Translations under genes and position numbers: made by a program | Part shown: positions 1 to 11,405 of the stretch, piece by piece | How the letters are laid out: every line of letters starts with the position of its first letter | How positions within the stretch are numbered: position 1 is the stretch's first letter | The notes under the pieces: generated by a model | The model's input: only the letters and a program-made list of their open reading frames with translations | Database searches by the model: none | Told to the model about the DNA's origin: nothing | NCBI GenBank assembly: GCA_019828545.1 | Contig: JACVRA010000238.1 | Location: 186,001-250,000, forward strand | Source of the DNA: Paracamarosporium sp. OC-R06-R3 | Lineage: Eukaryota > Ascomycota > Dothideomycetes > Pleosporales > Didymosphaeriaceae | Length of the DNA: 64,000 nucleotides | Reading direction: 5' to 3'

Positions 1-589
1 ACCTATCGACTAAAATTTCGATGCACGTTGTGTGTACCGCAGTATAGTCTAGCGAACACGCATTCACGAGTTCCAGTTCTTCGATCTCAGCGAGTTCTGA
101 AAAATTACCATACATACTAAATCGATATCCTCATTCTATCTTCCGTGGAATCGCTTTGCTTTCGGTCATTTTGAAGAGGGCTAGAAGAACAGAGCCGTAC
201 TGATCGGTACACTGCGCCCTAGTCCGTCGCTTTTGAAGCAGGCACAAGGTCAGTGTTAGCCAAAGTTTGGGGGTGGGTACATGCTCTTTTGTGTCGCACA
301 GTAAGAACACAACCGTGGTTAGAAGGGAGAAGTCGATTTGCGATTATGTATCATAGCCTTTGTTTCTCATAGTTGAAGTTGCTTTGAGAATAGCTTTGCT
401 GGTGCCGTGTAGCAGGACAACGCGCAGAGATTCCTGCCAGTAAAAATCAAAAGAACGGCCGTACTCTGATCTAAAAGCAAAAAACAACCTGCTAGGATAC
501 TGATTATAGAGACACCCAAAATTATCTGCTGGCAGTCCCGAAAGCCCTGCTCAATCCAACAGTGAATTAAACGTTCGATGAATCGACCC
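1..589. other. Left edge, no gene seen
   Basis: No reading frame or domain is visible in this stretch. It lies 3' of the membrane-protein gene that ends at 590 on the minus strand, so part of it is probably that gene's 3' untranslated region. Confidence 0.5.
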
Positions 590-2894
590 TCACGCTAACG
601 ATACACTTCGCACACTGGCATAGCTAGCACGCCTCGAACTGCTCTCCAAGTTCTCGAATAATACATACGCGGCACCCCCATCTTCTGTCTCTTCCACACA
701 AACCCTCTTCACCATCCTATCTGCTGCACCATCACTTTCCTCGAACAGGTGCTCACTCGCTTTGACCGTATTCCGCGCGAAACGGCCCTCGAACGCATGT
801 GCCGTCAGACCAGTGATATTGAGTCGGAGGGATAGTTGGTGAACTGCAGGTGATGCAGCGTATACCGCAAGGCCAGCGAATGCGAAGGCGATGAGAATAA
901 AAAGGATGTTCGTAGCGATCAGAAGCCACACCGCAAGCTTGGGGACCTTCGTAACGATCCTTTTCTCTCGCAGTTGGACGCTTACAGCTGGGCGGTCTTC
1001 TGTCTGCTCCGCCAATTCGCTAATGAAAGACCGGCTTATTGCTGTGGTGTAAGCGAGTAAATGGCCGTCCAGGTCCCTCCCTTTACCAAAGGCCCAAGAT
1101 TCCCGAAGAGCATCTTCGAACAGTAATTTACCCATTGTCCACAGGTTGGAGAGCGGCATGCTAACCGTACCTGTGGTGCTACTGTTACTCCGGGATTTTG
1201 TAAGGTGGATCAGCTTCTGGTTGACTATGGTGTAGTTTACGTCCCATACTTGTTCAAGTTAGTGAGAACACACGTATTCCTTGTATACGGGTGACTTGCC
1301 TGTGGTGTTACACGTCACGAACATGACCCTTTGCATACCCTTCCACGCTGTCCACAATCTTGAATCATCAATATTTTGCGTATCCGGATCCGTCAACAGT
1401 GGAACAACCACCAACCATCTCCAAGGATTCCTAAAAACATATGATCTTTCGCTCTCCGAGAGATTCTCCGCTTTCTTGATCATAGATGTCAGAACACCAT
1501 CAGCTGTCCAATTCATCCAAGTTTCATCGAAATAATTTGGTGTTTCAATATAGCGATGAAAGTCTAGAAACTGATACATTGGCTCGATTGGACGCAACAT
1601 ACCATTCACAGATACGTCTAGCGAATCATCCTCACAGGAAAAAGAAGTTTGTGTGCGGAACTTCTCGGGGATGGTCTTGTCCCAATTGCGTTCGGAGAAT
1701 CTGAACTGACAAGACTCGTTTCGTATGGCATGACAAGCTGTCGAAACACCGAAAGTCGTTGCATGCCAATCAACCGATGATGGAGGAGATTTGGGAACCA
1801 ATAGTACAATAGGATCTTCGGTAGGGCTTTGAGGATCCGAAAATTCTTGTGCCGTAAAATCCATGAGACCTAATCGAACCGCTTTTGCTGTTTCACCTTG
1901 GTCTGAAGAAGCAATTGTAGTGTCGTTGTAGTCTGGATCCACCCAAAATTCCACGCTGCATCCCCAAAACGCTGGGTCTGAGTCAGCACCTCGAGATCGA
2001 TTCCAACAGGAAGGAGCAAGTCCTCTGCTGTAAAGATAGTTGTTTACGGGCTCGGGCTGTAGTTCGAGGAGATCAATGGCCTTCGTGGCTATGTGTAGAT
2101 ATGTATCGCTGATCTGGATCAGCACACTGATATAAGTCAGTAGGTTAAAGTTGGTAGTAGTGAAGAATGTAGAGATCCGATATTAGCAAAGCGTATAGCA
2201 ACTCTGACATCATGGAGAAGGCTTGGTGAACGTACCTAGCAAAGACTGTTATCGTGAATGCAACGACAGCTCCTCGCGTGGTCCTCGGTAAACCAGAACC
2301 TGGATTGGCTTCCACATCCTTGGCGCTCTCTTTCTCGTATGTACCTTTCACCTTGTCCCAGAACAAATGCAGAAGCGTCATGATTTCTGCATTAAGAAGC
2401 CTAAGTACTACGCTGGTTTGATACGGTGTTGGACAAGACTCAGGGTTGCCAGACTGCGTCGTGTGTAGCCATTCTCGCGCGAGACTGAAACTATACATCG
2501 TCATAAGGGCACCTGTCAATGCAAAACTAACGGTAGAAGACCAGGAGGCAATGAAGGCAAGACGTGTGGCTGGGAAATCAACGATATATATTCCCGATAG
2601 TGATTTGTTGAGGTCGGCAGCTGAGAGGCATAGTTCGGGGTGTGGACATGCTGCTGGGGGAACAAGATGACCAAATATCATCCAAAGCGTTACAGCCGTG
2701 AATGCAGCCATAGGTACCACTACCCATGCGCATTTGGTCGCAATCCCTTGGTAGACGTCATTCTGGATTGCACTGTCCTCTTCGCTCGATTTGCCTTGCC
2801 GAACACTTGGTATCGACGAGTTGATTGTAGAGGATCTTGGTTGTGCGAGATCGATGGATGATGGTGATGAGTTTGAAGCAGTCATCTTAGTCAA
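590..2894 (-). CDS. Fungal multi-spanning membrane protein, function unknown
   Basis: Three exons: 2894-2236, 2126-1300, 1248-590, giving about 714 residues. I see hydrophobic segments near the N terminus (VVVPMAAFTAVTLWMIF), a second about 60 residues on, a third just before the first intron (GAVVAFTITVF), and a fourth in exon 3 (WLLIATNILFILIAFAF). The long middle part between the third and fourth segments holds several Cys and Asn-X-Ser/Thr sites, as expected of an extracellular loop. Intron 1 (2235-2127) is a normal GT..AG intron. Intron 2 (1299-1249) reads GC..AG; using it joins residues CNTT to VWDVNY and skips an in-frame TAA at 1261-1259. The layout resembles a common group of uncharacterised fungal plasma-membrane proteins. 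No function can be assigned. Confidence 0.75.
1249..1299 (-). other. GC-AG intron, 51 nt
   Basis: On the minus strand the donor reads G|GCAAGT and the acceptor GAACAAG|TA, with a CTAAC branch site about 10 nt before the end. Length is 51 nt, so phase is kept. No GT donor nearby restores the frame: the GTATAC at 1288 gives a 40-nt intron and an immediate stop. GC donors occur in roughly 1% of fungal introns (general knowledge). Confidence 0.6.
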
Positions 2895-3769
2895 GACGAT
2901 GATTGGGAAGACGAAAGGGAAGATGATGTGGGTTTTATGATGAGAACAGAACAGTCGATCAGGCGCAGAATGGAAGCATTATAAGTATTCATGGGTACTG
3001 GAAGGAGCGGTAAAACCTGGTCTTGGTGTAGCATGTATCGCTGCACAAGTAGACAGAAATGGTCAGGCTATAACGGCGGATGTGGCACGAGCCAGTACAG
3101 CACTTGGGGGCTATGCCATAGTCCCACGGTTGCGCGCTGTAGAAAGCCATTCACAAGGGCCATCCACGTTGTCTTGCGTCCCAATGCACAGCACAAGGCT
3201 GAGCCTGTACTGAATTGTTGTTGTACATGTCAGCAGGCGCAGGAGAAGCAAGGCATCGGTGCGACATTTGCCCTCACCTACTATTTTCGAATCGCACGCG
3301 AACCATGCAGAGGAAACTGCGAACTACCCCACAGACACCGGTGAATTACTGCATGGAGTGCTGTTCCGCACCAGCACTAGTCTTTCGCGTTACCAGGCAA
3401 GGGTGCCTGGAAAAAGGCATTCGCTCACTGGGAGACTACTGCGAGAGAGTGGGGTAGGTGATATCCGTGACAGCGTTTCCGTAGGCTACAGTTAACGTTG
3501 CATGTAGGGTCAGAATCGTGACAAGTCTTTCGAAGGAGAGCTCAAGATCAAAGCCGCGCAGCAAGCTCTTGCTAGACACATGCGAAGCAGCCATCGACAT
3601 GCAAGTGCATGTGTTCGCTATACTATATATATCAGTCTATCATACTTAAATAGCTTAGGCGAATACATTGACTACACGGCATCCCATCATCAATAGATTC
3701 CCCAGGATGCTCACTCTCGACTCCGCAACGCGCCCTCATAATGCATCACTACTCCGCGTACCATCTCCA
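2895..3769. other. Intergenic, no gene seen
   Basis: Lies 5' of the membrane-protein gene (minus) and 3' of carbonic anhydrase (minus). Short Cys-rich plus-strand frames at 2991-3495 have no recognisable domain and overlap one another in different frames; I regard them as chance. Confidence 0.4.
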
Positions 3770-4515
3770 CTACGAGTCCTCCAACGCATCGGCTGTCAAG
3801 TCATAGATCTTCTGGATATCCTTCAACTGTCCCTCGAAATCGATCTCCAGATCCTTCAGCCGCCCATCGTTGAAGCCGAACACCCACCCGTGCACAATCG
3901 GGTATCCCTTCTCCTTGTACAACTGCTGTACTCCAGCAGTCTTGATGACGTTCCTCGCCTGCTCGATAACATTCAATTCTACCAGCCTATCATACCTCTT
4001 CTGCTGATCTTTAATGGCATTCAGTTCCTGGTCGTGCAGGCGGTACACGTCGCGGATGTTCCGAAGCCAAGGGTTAAGAAGCCCGAGGTCCTTAGGCGTC
4101 ATGGCGGCCTTGACGCCGCCGCAGCCGTAGTGTCCACAGACAACGATGTGCTTTACGTGCAGGTGGCGGACGGCGTAGTTGATGACGGACATGACGTTGA
4201 GGTCAGTGGCGCAGACGAGGTTAGCAATGTTGCGGTGAATGAACATTTCACCGGCTTCGAGGCCGGTGATGGCTTCGGCGGGGATGCGGGAATCAGAGCA
4301 GCCTGGTGTTGGTGTTGGTGTCAGCCTCGTCTTCGGCAGAGAGCAACGGACTCACCGATCCACAAATACTCCGGGCTCTGTCCCGCACTCAGCTTCTCGA
4401 AGAACTCGGGGTGCTTCTTCTTCTGCTCGTCGGCCCACTTCTTGTTGTTCTCGAAGATCCTGTCATGGCTCTGCTGCAGGTACCTGCGCACATCCTTGGG
4501 ATCGTCGGAAGCCAT
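3770..4515 (-). CDS. Beta-class carbonic anhydrase
   Basis: Interconverts CO2 and bicarbonate with a zinc ion. Two exons, 4515-4356 and 4302-3770, join in phase inside a Gly codon (W-I-G-C-S-D-S-R), giving 230 residues, the usual size for fungal Nce103-type enzymes. The zinc ligands are all present: C55 in CSDSR (with D57 and R59 as the catalytic dyad), H111 and C114 in GHYGCGG. The intron is 53 nt. I chose the Met at 4515. The frame stays open further upstream to a possible Met at 4779, which would add about 88 residues with a basic, leader-like character; a TATA-like element at 4665-4671 argues that transcription starts below it. So this form should be cytosolic; a mitochondrial form from the upstream start is possible. 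Confidence 0.92.
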
Positions 4516-4664
4516 TGGCAGGATCCGTGGACAAGGTCGTTCTCCTGTGGATGCAAAATTTCGAACGGAGGTGACTCGCTGTGACAGACCCTGAATCAAC
4601 TTCGGCACCGATGTCGCTCTCGTGGTAGAAGGAGAAGAAAGAAGAGAAGGCCCTCCTCGCGCTA

Positions 4665-4671
4665 GATATAC
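4665..4671 (-). promoter_or_regulatory. Possible TATA element of carbonic anhydrase
   Basis: Minus-strand TGTATAT about 150 nt before the chosen start codon. Position fits a TATA box with a short 5' leader, and supports the shorter protein. Confidence 0.3.
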
Positions 4672-5047
4672 ACCCCTCCCGGCGTGGGGTAATCTGCCCA
4701 CCAACACACGCATTTCTCTGTCCTTCGCTCCGACGCTCGGCAAACGGTTGAGGAAACCACAACACCAATGCGCCTCCACCCGCTTCGCTCTCGGAATGTT
4801 GAGGTCTGCGAATCATGCCGCTTCGGGCGAGCCCTGATTGGCTCTGACGTCAAGGATCTGCAACATGCTCCCCGAGCGCAGGGATAGCGCAGATGCTCTA
4901 AACCATGTGCAGATCTAGCACCGCCAAGTCACCGTCAGCGTCCGTCTTGTCATTCGTCTTGTCATCTCTTGACCGTTTCTTTTGCGTTTGATACGCCCGT
5001 GACCAAGACCAGGCGCATAGAAGCCTCCTACAAGGGACGTCCGAAAG
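4672..5047. promoter_or_regulatory. Divergent promoter region, carbonic anhydrase / DUF3253
   Basis: Non-coding stretch between two genes that point away from each other. No consensus operator was recognised. Confidence 0.4.
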
Positions 5048-5365
5048 ATGATACTCGACTACGACCAGCAAGAGATTTTGCGGAAACATCTAAAAGAATT
5101 GCTGGGTAAGCGGGCGTATCCGAAAACCATCTGCCCTTCCGAGGTGGCCCGAGCACTCGACGAAGACGAATTGAAAAAATTGAACTGCTATGACTGGAGG
5201 GATTGCATGGAGGATATCCGCGCGCTGTGCTGGGAAATGCGGGAGTACGGGAGTGTGGAAGTGTTGCAGAAGGGCGAGGTCATCAAGGCCAAGTCCATCG
5301 ACGACATCGAGGGTCCTATACGTGTGAGGTACCGACGGGATGTTCTCAAGAAGGAGATGATATAA
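5048..5365 (+). CDS. DUF3253 family small protein
   Basis: Intronless, 105 residues. The sequence contains the hallmarks of DUF3253: an N-terminal helix followed by TICPSEVARAL, then a WRDCMEDIRALCWEM segment, a GSVEVLQKGEV strand and a GPIRVRYRRD end. In bacteria and fungi the family is predicted to be a small winged-helix fold; its role is not established. The ATG at 5048 is the first in frame and the length matches the family. It is divergent from carbonic anhydrase and convergent with the dysferlin-domain gene, whose stop codon is only 166 nt away. Confidence 0.85.
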   Translation: MILDYDQQEILRKHLKELLGKRAYPKTICPSEVARALDEDELKKLNCYDWRDCMEDIRALCWEMREYGSVEVLQKGEVIKAKSIDDIEGPIRVRYRRDVLKKEMI

Positions 5366-5531
5366 TTTGATATGATATGTATTAAGCGTTGAGCTTCGCT
5401 GTAGGTGTGTTTCTCCAATGATATGCTGCGTACGCAGGGCTAAACGTAAGGGTGCAGTTATGCTTGGGTATCAATGCCATGCTTCCCCATGCTCCTGGAT
5501 CTTCTATATCTCCATGCACTCGTATGCTCCT

Positions 5532-6636
5532 TCACTCCGTCTTGGGTGGCTCCCGTGGATGTTCCGGCCCGCTTGAATCGAGACCCTGCCATTTCTCGTC
5601 CCACCCGTTATTCGGAGATGTAGCGTGACCTGCATTGCCTTCTTCAGCCAGCTTCCGGATATCACTCCAGTACTCTAGCTTCTTACACTCTGCATCAGCA
5701 GCCTCTACTGCCTTGAGCAGGTTGTTGATCCTTCGCTCTTCCGCTTCATTTTCGGGCTTCCCGCTCTCCTTGTGCGAATCTCGGTGTGCTCGCGCATCGT
5801 CGATGGTTTCCATGAGGGTGGACAGAAGCTGGCGGCGAGAGTTCTGGAAGACGAAGAGCGACATAATTGTTGGTATCTGCAGAGGCCAGTAAGTACATGG
5901 ACAAGACAGGGTCAAGGGGGCGGACCTGTTCAGCAAGGTAATGTAGCTCTTCACCGCCTTCGTCGACGAATTTGTGGATGAGTACGATCTTCTCACGATC
6001 GATTGCTGCTTTCTTCAGCTTCCGCAAGAGTGTTGGAACATTCTTCACTTCCTCATCCACTGAGGACTCTCCACTCCCTTGTAGGCTGGGCGGGCCCGTT
6101 GTGCTCGTCACTGCCCTCGCCAGTGTAGTCCCAATGCTGAATGTGTCTCCAAACAATCTCTCCCTGTTCTCTCTCGACTTGGGCGGCAGCTTTTGCTTCA
6201 CGCGCTTCCGCAGCCACCGCCGCCTCCGCACGAAGCTGTGGAACCAGGGATGATTTCCATGCCAAGCAGCCCCTCTGAACCACAAACTATATTGCCAGCC
6301 TTCTTCGTCTACGTCATGGCTCATGTCGACGTACCAACTCTTCCATTCCCATACCCAGCTGGGGTCTGGGACTTGTGCATTCGTAATGTTGACCGGCGAG
6401 GGTTTGAACGTGCCGTCAACCCAGGGCGACTGGTCGATCCTGAGATTCCACAGCGCTTTCGAGGAGAAGAGGGGGATGCCGAAGACAAACCAGCCGCGCT
6501 GGTTCTCGTATAGGACGTCGATGTGCGAGTCTGGCGTTTGTGGGGGTCGTCGTGTCTCTTCGTCGGGCTGCTGCGTGCGCTCGGGGCTGGGTTCGTCATC
6601 GGCACGGTCGACGAGTACGATGTGTTGATCTGCCAT
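5532..6636 (-). CDS. Dysferlin-domain protein, Mug65/Spo73 type
   Basis: Two exons, 6636-5926 and 5876-5532, joined in phase 0 across a 49-nt intron (EQ|IPTIM), 351 residues. Residues about 40-150 carry a peroxin/dysferlin (DysF) domain: an opening YENQRGWFVFGIPLFSS, then PWVDGTFKPSPVNITNAQ, WEWKSWYVDMSHDVDEEGWQ, and a closing WHSFVRRRRWLRKR. This layout is that of fission-yeast Mug65 and budding-yeast Spo73, proteins used in meiosis and spore-membrane growth (family knowledge), and is related to Pex24/Pex30 peroxins. The C-terminal part after the intron is a charged helix (residues about 255-330) and lacks the transmembrane segments of true Pex24 proteins. Upstream is a divergent promoter shared with the small gene at 7173. 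Confidence 0.85.
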
Positions 6637-7172
6637 CGTAGATATCAGGGTTACAGTGCTGAACAGTGCAAGGTATCCTGCAGTAGTACGGGAGTTTAAA
6701 CTCCTCGGGCGCCTCTGTGCTGTTAGATGGAGTGGAATGGGTAGGCTTCACGCCGTGCTATCGTGGAAGCATGAGTTTGGCGTGGGAAGCAGTTCAGGCT
6801 GGCAGGACCGTTCGTGGGCGCTAGGGATTAGGGGCAGCTGCGGACTTTATACAGACAGCTGCAGTGCAACACGAGGGCAAGAGGAAATCAAATTCAACAA
6901 CACCCCGTTCCGCTGCCAGCGCTTGGTACACGGAAAGGTAGAAGTGGATAGAAATATGGAGATGGATCGAGGATCCATGACCAGGATCGAATGATGGTTC
7001 GCGACGGGTCTGGGCCCGTGCTCAAGCTGGTACGTCATTATGCGATGCAGTTCCTTGACTGCACCCCGCCCATAAGTACCTCTCGTCCTGCAGCTCTTCT
7101 CTCTATCCTGCATCCAATCCCCATCTCGAAACACCCCTTCTCTGTTACAATCACCCCTCAAACCACAACACA
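6637..7172. promoter_or_regulatory. Divergent promoter region
   Basis: 536 bp between the dysferlin-domain gene (minus) and the small coiled-coil gene (plus). Nothing coding is visible. A CT-rich tract just before 7173 is typical of fungal transcription-start regions. Confidence 0.4.
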
Positions 7173-7733
7173 ATGGCTGGACGACAAGTCGGAACCTTGG
7201 CTGCTGTCGCTGGACTCGGTGGCGTCGGCTACTACCTCTACAACGCTGGCGGAGACCCGAAGCTTGCCGAGAAGAAGTTCGAACGTACGTGTGCCATTGC
7301 GAGGCTTGTAGGGGAATGCGCAGCTGACGGCTTTTTCCAGATGATGCCGCCGAGGCTGCAAGAAAGGTAAAGGGTGATTACCCTGGCCAGGACAAGGAGG
7401 CCAAAAAGGCCGGCGAGGAGAGCTACGAGGCGGTACGCGCAAGGGCACAGAGCTTGGTAAGTCTACAATCGGTCGCGAGGCTGTCTTGTGATGTTGGGGA
7501 TCTCGTGAACGTGCTCTAACGTGACCGGGCAGGTCAATGACGCGAAGGCGGAAGCCGACAAGGCCGACGCAAAGATCCAACAATACAGCGCCGACGCCAA
7601 GAAGAAGTTCGAGGAGCTCAGGCAAGAGACTGGTCGCGAGGTTAACGCCGCTGCGAACAAGTTTGATAAGGAGGTCACCGAGGGCATCAATAAATCGAAG
7701 GGCTGGTTCGGTGGATGGTTTGGCGGAAAGTAA
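7173..7733 (+). CDS. Small coiled-coil protein, calcofluor-white-hypersensitive type
   Basis: Three exons: 7173-7284, 7341-7456, 7533-7733; 142 residues. The N terminus (VGTLAAVAGLGGVGYYLY) is a short hydrophobic anchor followed by GGDPKLAEKKFE. The rest is a Lys/Glu/Ala-rich amphipathic helix with many EAxK repeats, ending in the Gly/Trp motif GWFGGWFGGK. Fungal proteins with this plan are commonly annotated as calcofluor white hypersensitive protein, from a cell-wall stress phenotype; the helical pattern also recalls LEA/apolipoprotein-like proteins. A mitochondrial or ER membrane location is possible, not shown. Both introns (56 and 76 nt) have clean GTACGT/GTAAGT donors and keep the frame. 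Confidence 0.82.
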
Positions 7734-8482
7734 GCAGCATCCGTTGCTGTTGGAGGTTATGAGACTGTATGAACGTTATGGATTTCCACTTCTGCATGTG
7801 GCCTTCGGGTTTAGGAGTTCGTCTGGGATACGGCTTCTCGCCTTAATATGATTTGCATCAACTTCAGTTCTCGGTGTTCAGCTTGAGTGGTGTCATTTGT
7901 TGGTGCTTGCAGGCCAGCAACTCCGAGTTTTGAGTGTCGACTTTCACGCTACAACGATTGGTTGACTGTCACAGGCCGAGACTTTGACTATCATCCGCAT
8001 TGTTGGCTTCCTGCTGCCCCTCGTGGACAGCACACAGTAATCAGACGAAAACTCGAGTACGGTATTCATTAGCCCAGCATTCCCAGAAGCATGCCGGTCG
8101 CTTGGCTAGCACCTGATGACTCCAGCGGGTTTACCCGTGGCGGTCCACACACCCTACGCTGAACACGTCCAAAACGGGGAATCGAATGCAATTCGGACCA
8201 CAGGTCGCGAAACCGGCGCTCAATGTCTAGGAAAAGCGCGTTCCGTCACGATTGCGCGTCGCCGATTGGTCGGTGCGCGACTTCGACACGAAAAGTCGCG
8301 ACCCCTGCACGCGCTAGTGCTGTTTTGCCAACCCCTCGGCCGCATAACAACCGTCATTTGCCCTCTCTCCATCTTCATCCCACCCATATTCCCATCTTCG
8401 CTATTTCTCTTCTCTTGCAGTTGATTGTCACATCTCTGCATCTTATCAATTCGTCTGGTTGCCCTTCAAACCCCCGATTAAC
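7734..8482. other. Intergenic, promoter of CDT1
   Basis: No gene seen. Contains the 3' end of the small gene and the promoter of the Cdt1 gene, with a pyrimidine-rich stretch at about 8380-8420. Confidence 0.4.
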
Positions 8483-9622
8483 ATGGCACCCATCGACCCG
8501 ACGGCTACCCTGCCAACCGAACTAGTTAATCTTCTCGCGCTGCACTCCGCTTTCCTCACTGCGCTATCGCTGCATTTCGTGCACAACGGAACTGGGTCGC
8601 CTATCGATTTGCGGGATCTTACCGAGACGACTACGTCTGTTTGGCGCCATCGAAAAGTCACATACGATGATCTCCGGCTATGCGTTGGTGTCCTCGGCTG
8701 CGGTCCAGCTGCTAGGAACAATCCCTTCCATTTCTCTGACTACGGACGCGGCAAAATATGTCTGGAGGTTAGCGACGAGTACAAGATGCAGGCCGGGTTG
8801 TCCCAGATGAACGAGGAGGCGCTCAAGATTATGTTCATGGAGAGCTTGGACCATTTATGGAGGCAGTGGAGCGCTGCAGGACAGACTGCACAGAAAGTGT
8901 CCGTCCGACCAATCGCAACACCAAAGAAGCGCGGACGCGGTCGGCCTAAGAAGAACGATTCGACACAATCCAGCATCCAGTCCTTTGTCGACGAATCCTC
9001 GATCACAAAGTTCATCGCCCAGCTCCCCCACGCCGAAATCACAACATGCGAGTCTCTGACCGCCATCGCTCCTTTGCAAGAGAAGGGCCGCAAGAGGCTC
9101 CGCGAGTTCAAGGACAGCGTTCAACAAGGCCGCGCGATGAAGAAATCGCGAGAGAGCACGGGAAAAGAAAACGAGCCTACGCACTCCAACGTGCAACAAG
9201 CCCAGACCAAAATGACAGACTTCACATCCGTCCGCAAAACCAACCTCCTCGACCGCATTCTCGCCAAAGAAGCTGCCGCTGCATCCAGCCCCAAACCCCT
9301 CTCGCCCGCTGAACTCCAACGGAAAGCAGCCCTCCAGCGCTCCGAAGACGTGCTCAGCGTTCTTTCCCTCCTCTGCGCAAGTAAAGGTTCCGGTCTGCGT
9401 GTTTCTTTCTCCATGAACGCGCTGCTACAGTCATTGCAGAGTTCAATCAGGACGCCTATCTCGAAGGAAGAAGCCTTGAAGTGCATTGAGGTACTAGCGA
9501 GCGAGGTCACGCCAGGGTATGTGAATGTTGTCAGGATGGGCGCGCTTAGTAGCGTGGTTGTCAATATGGGGATGAGGCCAGCGGACGTCAGGGGAAGGCT
9601 TGTTGCGCTGGGTGCATATTAG
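8483..9622 (+). CDS. CDT1: DNA replication licensing factor Cdt1
   Basis: Intronless, 379 residues. Cdt1 loads the MCM2-7 helicase onto origins together with ORC and Cdc6. The N-terminal part (about residues 8-135) is a predicted winged-helix region (LPTELVNLLALHSAFLTAL, then VTYDDLRLCVGVLG). A basic linker follows with an AT-hook-like KKRGRGRPKK at about 148-157. The C-terminal 90 residues (RSEDVLSVLSLLCASKG, then ISKEEALKCIEVLASEVTPGY) match the Cdt1 C-terminal winged helix that contacts MCM. The reading frame is open to 8459 but has no ATG there; the ATG at 8483 has the context AACATGGC and gives the expected MAPIDPTA start. Assignment is by overall architecture, as fungal Cdt1 proteins are poorly conserved. 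Confidence 0.82.
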   Translation: MAPIDPTATLPTELVNLLALHSAFLTALSLHFVHNGTGSPIDLRDLTETTTSVWRHRKVTYDDLRLCVGVLGCGPAARNNPFHFSDYGRGKICLEVSDEYKMQAGLSQMNEEALKIMFMESLDHLWRQWSAAGQTAQKVSVRPIATPKKRGRGRPKKNDSTQSSIQSFVDESSITKFIAQLPHAEITTCESLTAIAPLQEKGRKRLREFKDSVQQGRAMKKSRESTGKENEPTHSNVQQAQTKMTDFTSVRKTNLLDRILAKEAAAASSPKPLSPAELQRKAALQRSEDVLSVLSLLCASKGSGLRVSFSMNALLQSLQSSIRTPISKEEALKCIEVLASEVTPGYVNVVRMGALSSVVVNMGMRPADVRGRLVALGAY

Positions 9623-10413
9623 TACCAGCCTATTGTTCTTGTATTAGTTTTCCTGTCGTATTAAGTACCTTGCATATTGTCTTCTTCTCCAGCGTTTTTA
9701 GCGGGTGGCATAGCGTTTAGCATTGTTTAGCTCTCGATCTAAGTTCGATTCAGCGTCTATCTACAAGATACTTGTCTTCATCTATCGTACTTCTCTCGGA
9801 TATAAGTCCACGAATTTTTACTCGGACCTCCCTGGAATCAGACTTATTCAAACAGCATCCTACTTCCTTTACCCTGCATAATGAACAACTCATTCAATAC
9901 AGCCCGATCCAACTGGGGACGACGACACCGTCTGCCATCTACCTAGTGATGGCAGCCTTGATTTCTTTGCTCGCCCCCCAGAGCGAAGTACGAATATCGA
10001 CCAAATGCCCATCTCAACAAGCCGAGCGCTACGCCTAGATGACCTTGGCATGAGGATCTGATGTCTGGGTAAGTTCTGGGTTTAGATGAAGGATAAAAAA
10101 CTGTAGAGTATGGCTTAGATATAGAGTTTGACATTCTATATGGAGCGGAAGCGCTGAGGATAATGACACTCACAACGACACAAACACAATATTCGTAAGA
10201 GATACATAAAAGGGTGCTGACATAGAACGACGTTTAGAATGTTTTACTATACATATTTAATAACATATAGACTGAGGTGCCACCTGGCGATCAGTTAAAA
10301 TTTTGGTTACAATTGCAGATACAGTTCTGCTCTAGAGTTCTGGAGGACGCTGCGTATAGCTAGTATGAAAGGATCTACGTTGACCTCCATTCTTTCCATC
10401 TAGCAGAATACAA
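9623..10413. other. Convergent intergenic region, no gene seen
   Basis: Between the 3' ends of CDT1 (plus) and the single-pass membrane protein (minus). AT-rich, with only short overlapping frames lacking any domain. Confidence 0.4.
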
Positions 10414-11405
10414 CTACGGTAGTTCACTCCTTGTCACCGGCGAATATAGCTCATAAGCTTGCACTTGCGCCGTCTCGGACGACCCCACGACTTCCGGGAA
10501 ATCTTCGTTTTTCGTGTTATTAACGGTATTCCGCCCGGCATGTGAGTGTTGCACCTCTTCATTTTGTCGTAGAAGCCGGTTCCTTCTCTTACGAATGACG
10601 ATCAAGACCGCCAGGATGATAGCGCAGATACCAATAGCGCCGCCTACAGTTACTCCAACGATGAACTCCACTCCAGACTTGTAGCTGGTTGGCGGAGCGA
10701 AGAAGGTCGATGAAGTCGACGAAGGTAAAGAGCCTGTTCCGACATGCTCAGAAAAAGATGTCGAAGTTCCCCCAAACGTAGATGTTGGGTGATCTGTTGG
10801 TGATGTAGATAAAGATCTTGTCGTACTGTCTATACTTATTATTGAATCAAGCGACGAGACGAACGACGAGACGTCTGAAGTTTTCAAAGACCCACTAGAC
10901 GTTTTGGGCGCATCAGTTGTTCTGGTAGTCTCGGTCGTAACCGCTGATGTTGAGGCTGGTACTGGGTTCGTGCTGTGGGCCGCAGAAAATACTGTTCAGT
11001 AAATAAGCACACATTTTAAAGCACCCAGCAGCGGTCGATCCGTCACTCACCGAGTAAATCATCCAGCTCCCATGAGGAAGCACGTTCTTTGTAATACGTC
11101 CGTTGTATCCAGGTACCGTCCGTATCGCAAGACACCCTACTAAACAGAGGGGTCTGTGTACGATACCGTTCAAAAACCGTCTCAGAGATGCAGGCCGTCT
11201 CGGGGCTATGAGGGGGTCTCAGTACGATCGTCTACACTTACGCTAGTCTATATTACCATGACGAGGAAGATGTTTCACCAACAATGTTACCTGAGGCGCA
11301 TTCAGACCAGTAGCCACACCAGTCCGATTCTTCCTCACACCAATCGAGCCAGTGTGATCCGGTGCTGCTGATCGTTGGTGTGTAGTGGTCATTCCTCAAC
11401 GGCAT
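10414..11405 (-). CDS. Single-pass membrane protein with Ser/Thr-rich stalk
   Basis: Proposed exons 11405-11257, 11205-11051 and 10991-10414; about 293 residues with phase-consistent joins. The ectodomain has Trp/Cys-containing stretches (LDWCEEESDWCGYWSECAS; then SCPETACISETVF) and a possible GT-W element after another Cys, followed by a long Ser/Thr stalk. One transmembrane helix (about EFIVGVTVGGAIGICAIIL) precedes a basic stop-transfer RKRRNR and a cytoplasmic tail ending in PVTRSELP. The plan matches a large group of uncharacterised fungal cell-surface proteins, some linked to wall sensing. The 5' end is unsure: no signal peptide is present in this model, and an acceptor-like CATAG just before the Met at 11405 suggests another upstream exon. 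Confidence 0.55.

Noticed and set aside
1249..1288. 40-nt GT-AG intron using GTATAC at 1288
   Set aside because: Too short and out of phase; it leads at once to a stop. The GC-AG alternative fits phase and protein.
3668..4594. 308-codon plus-strand open frame
   Set aside because: Antisense to carbonic anhydrase, which has all zinc ligands and a valid intron on the minus strand.
4516..4779. Upstream start giving a longer carbonic anhydrase with an N-terminal leader
   Set aside because: A TATA-like element lies inside this extension. Kept as an alternative only.
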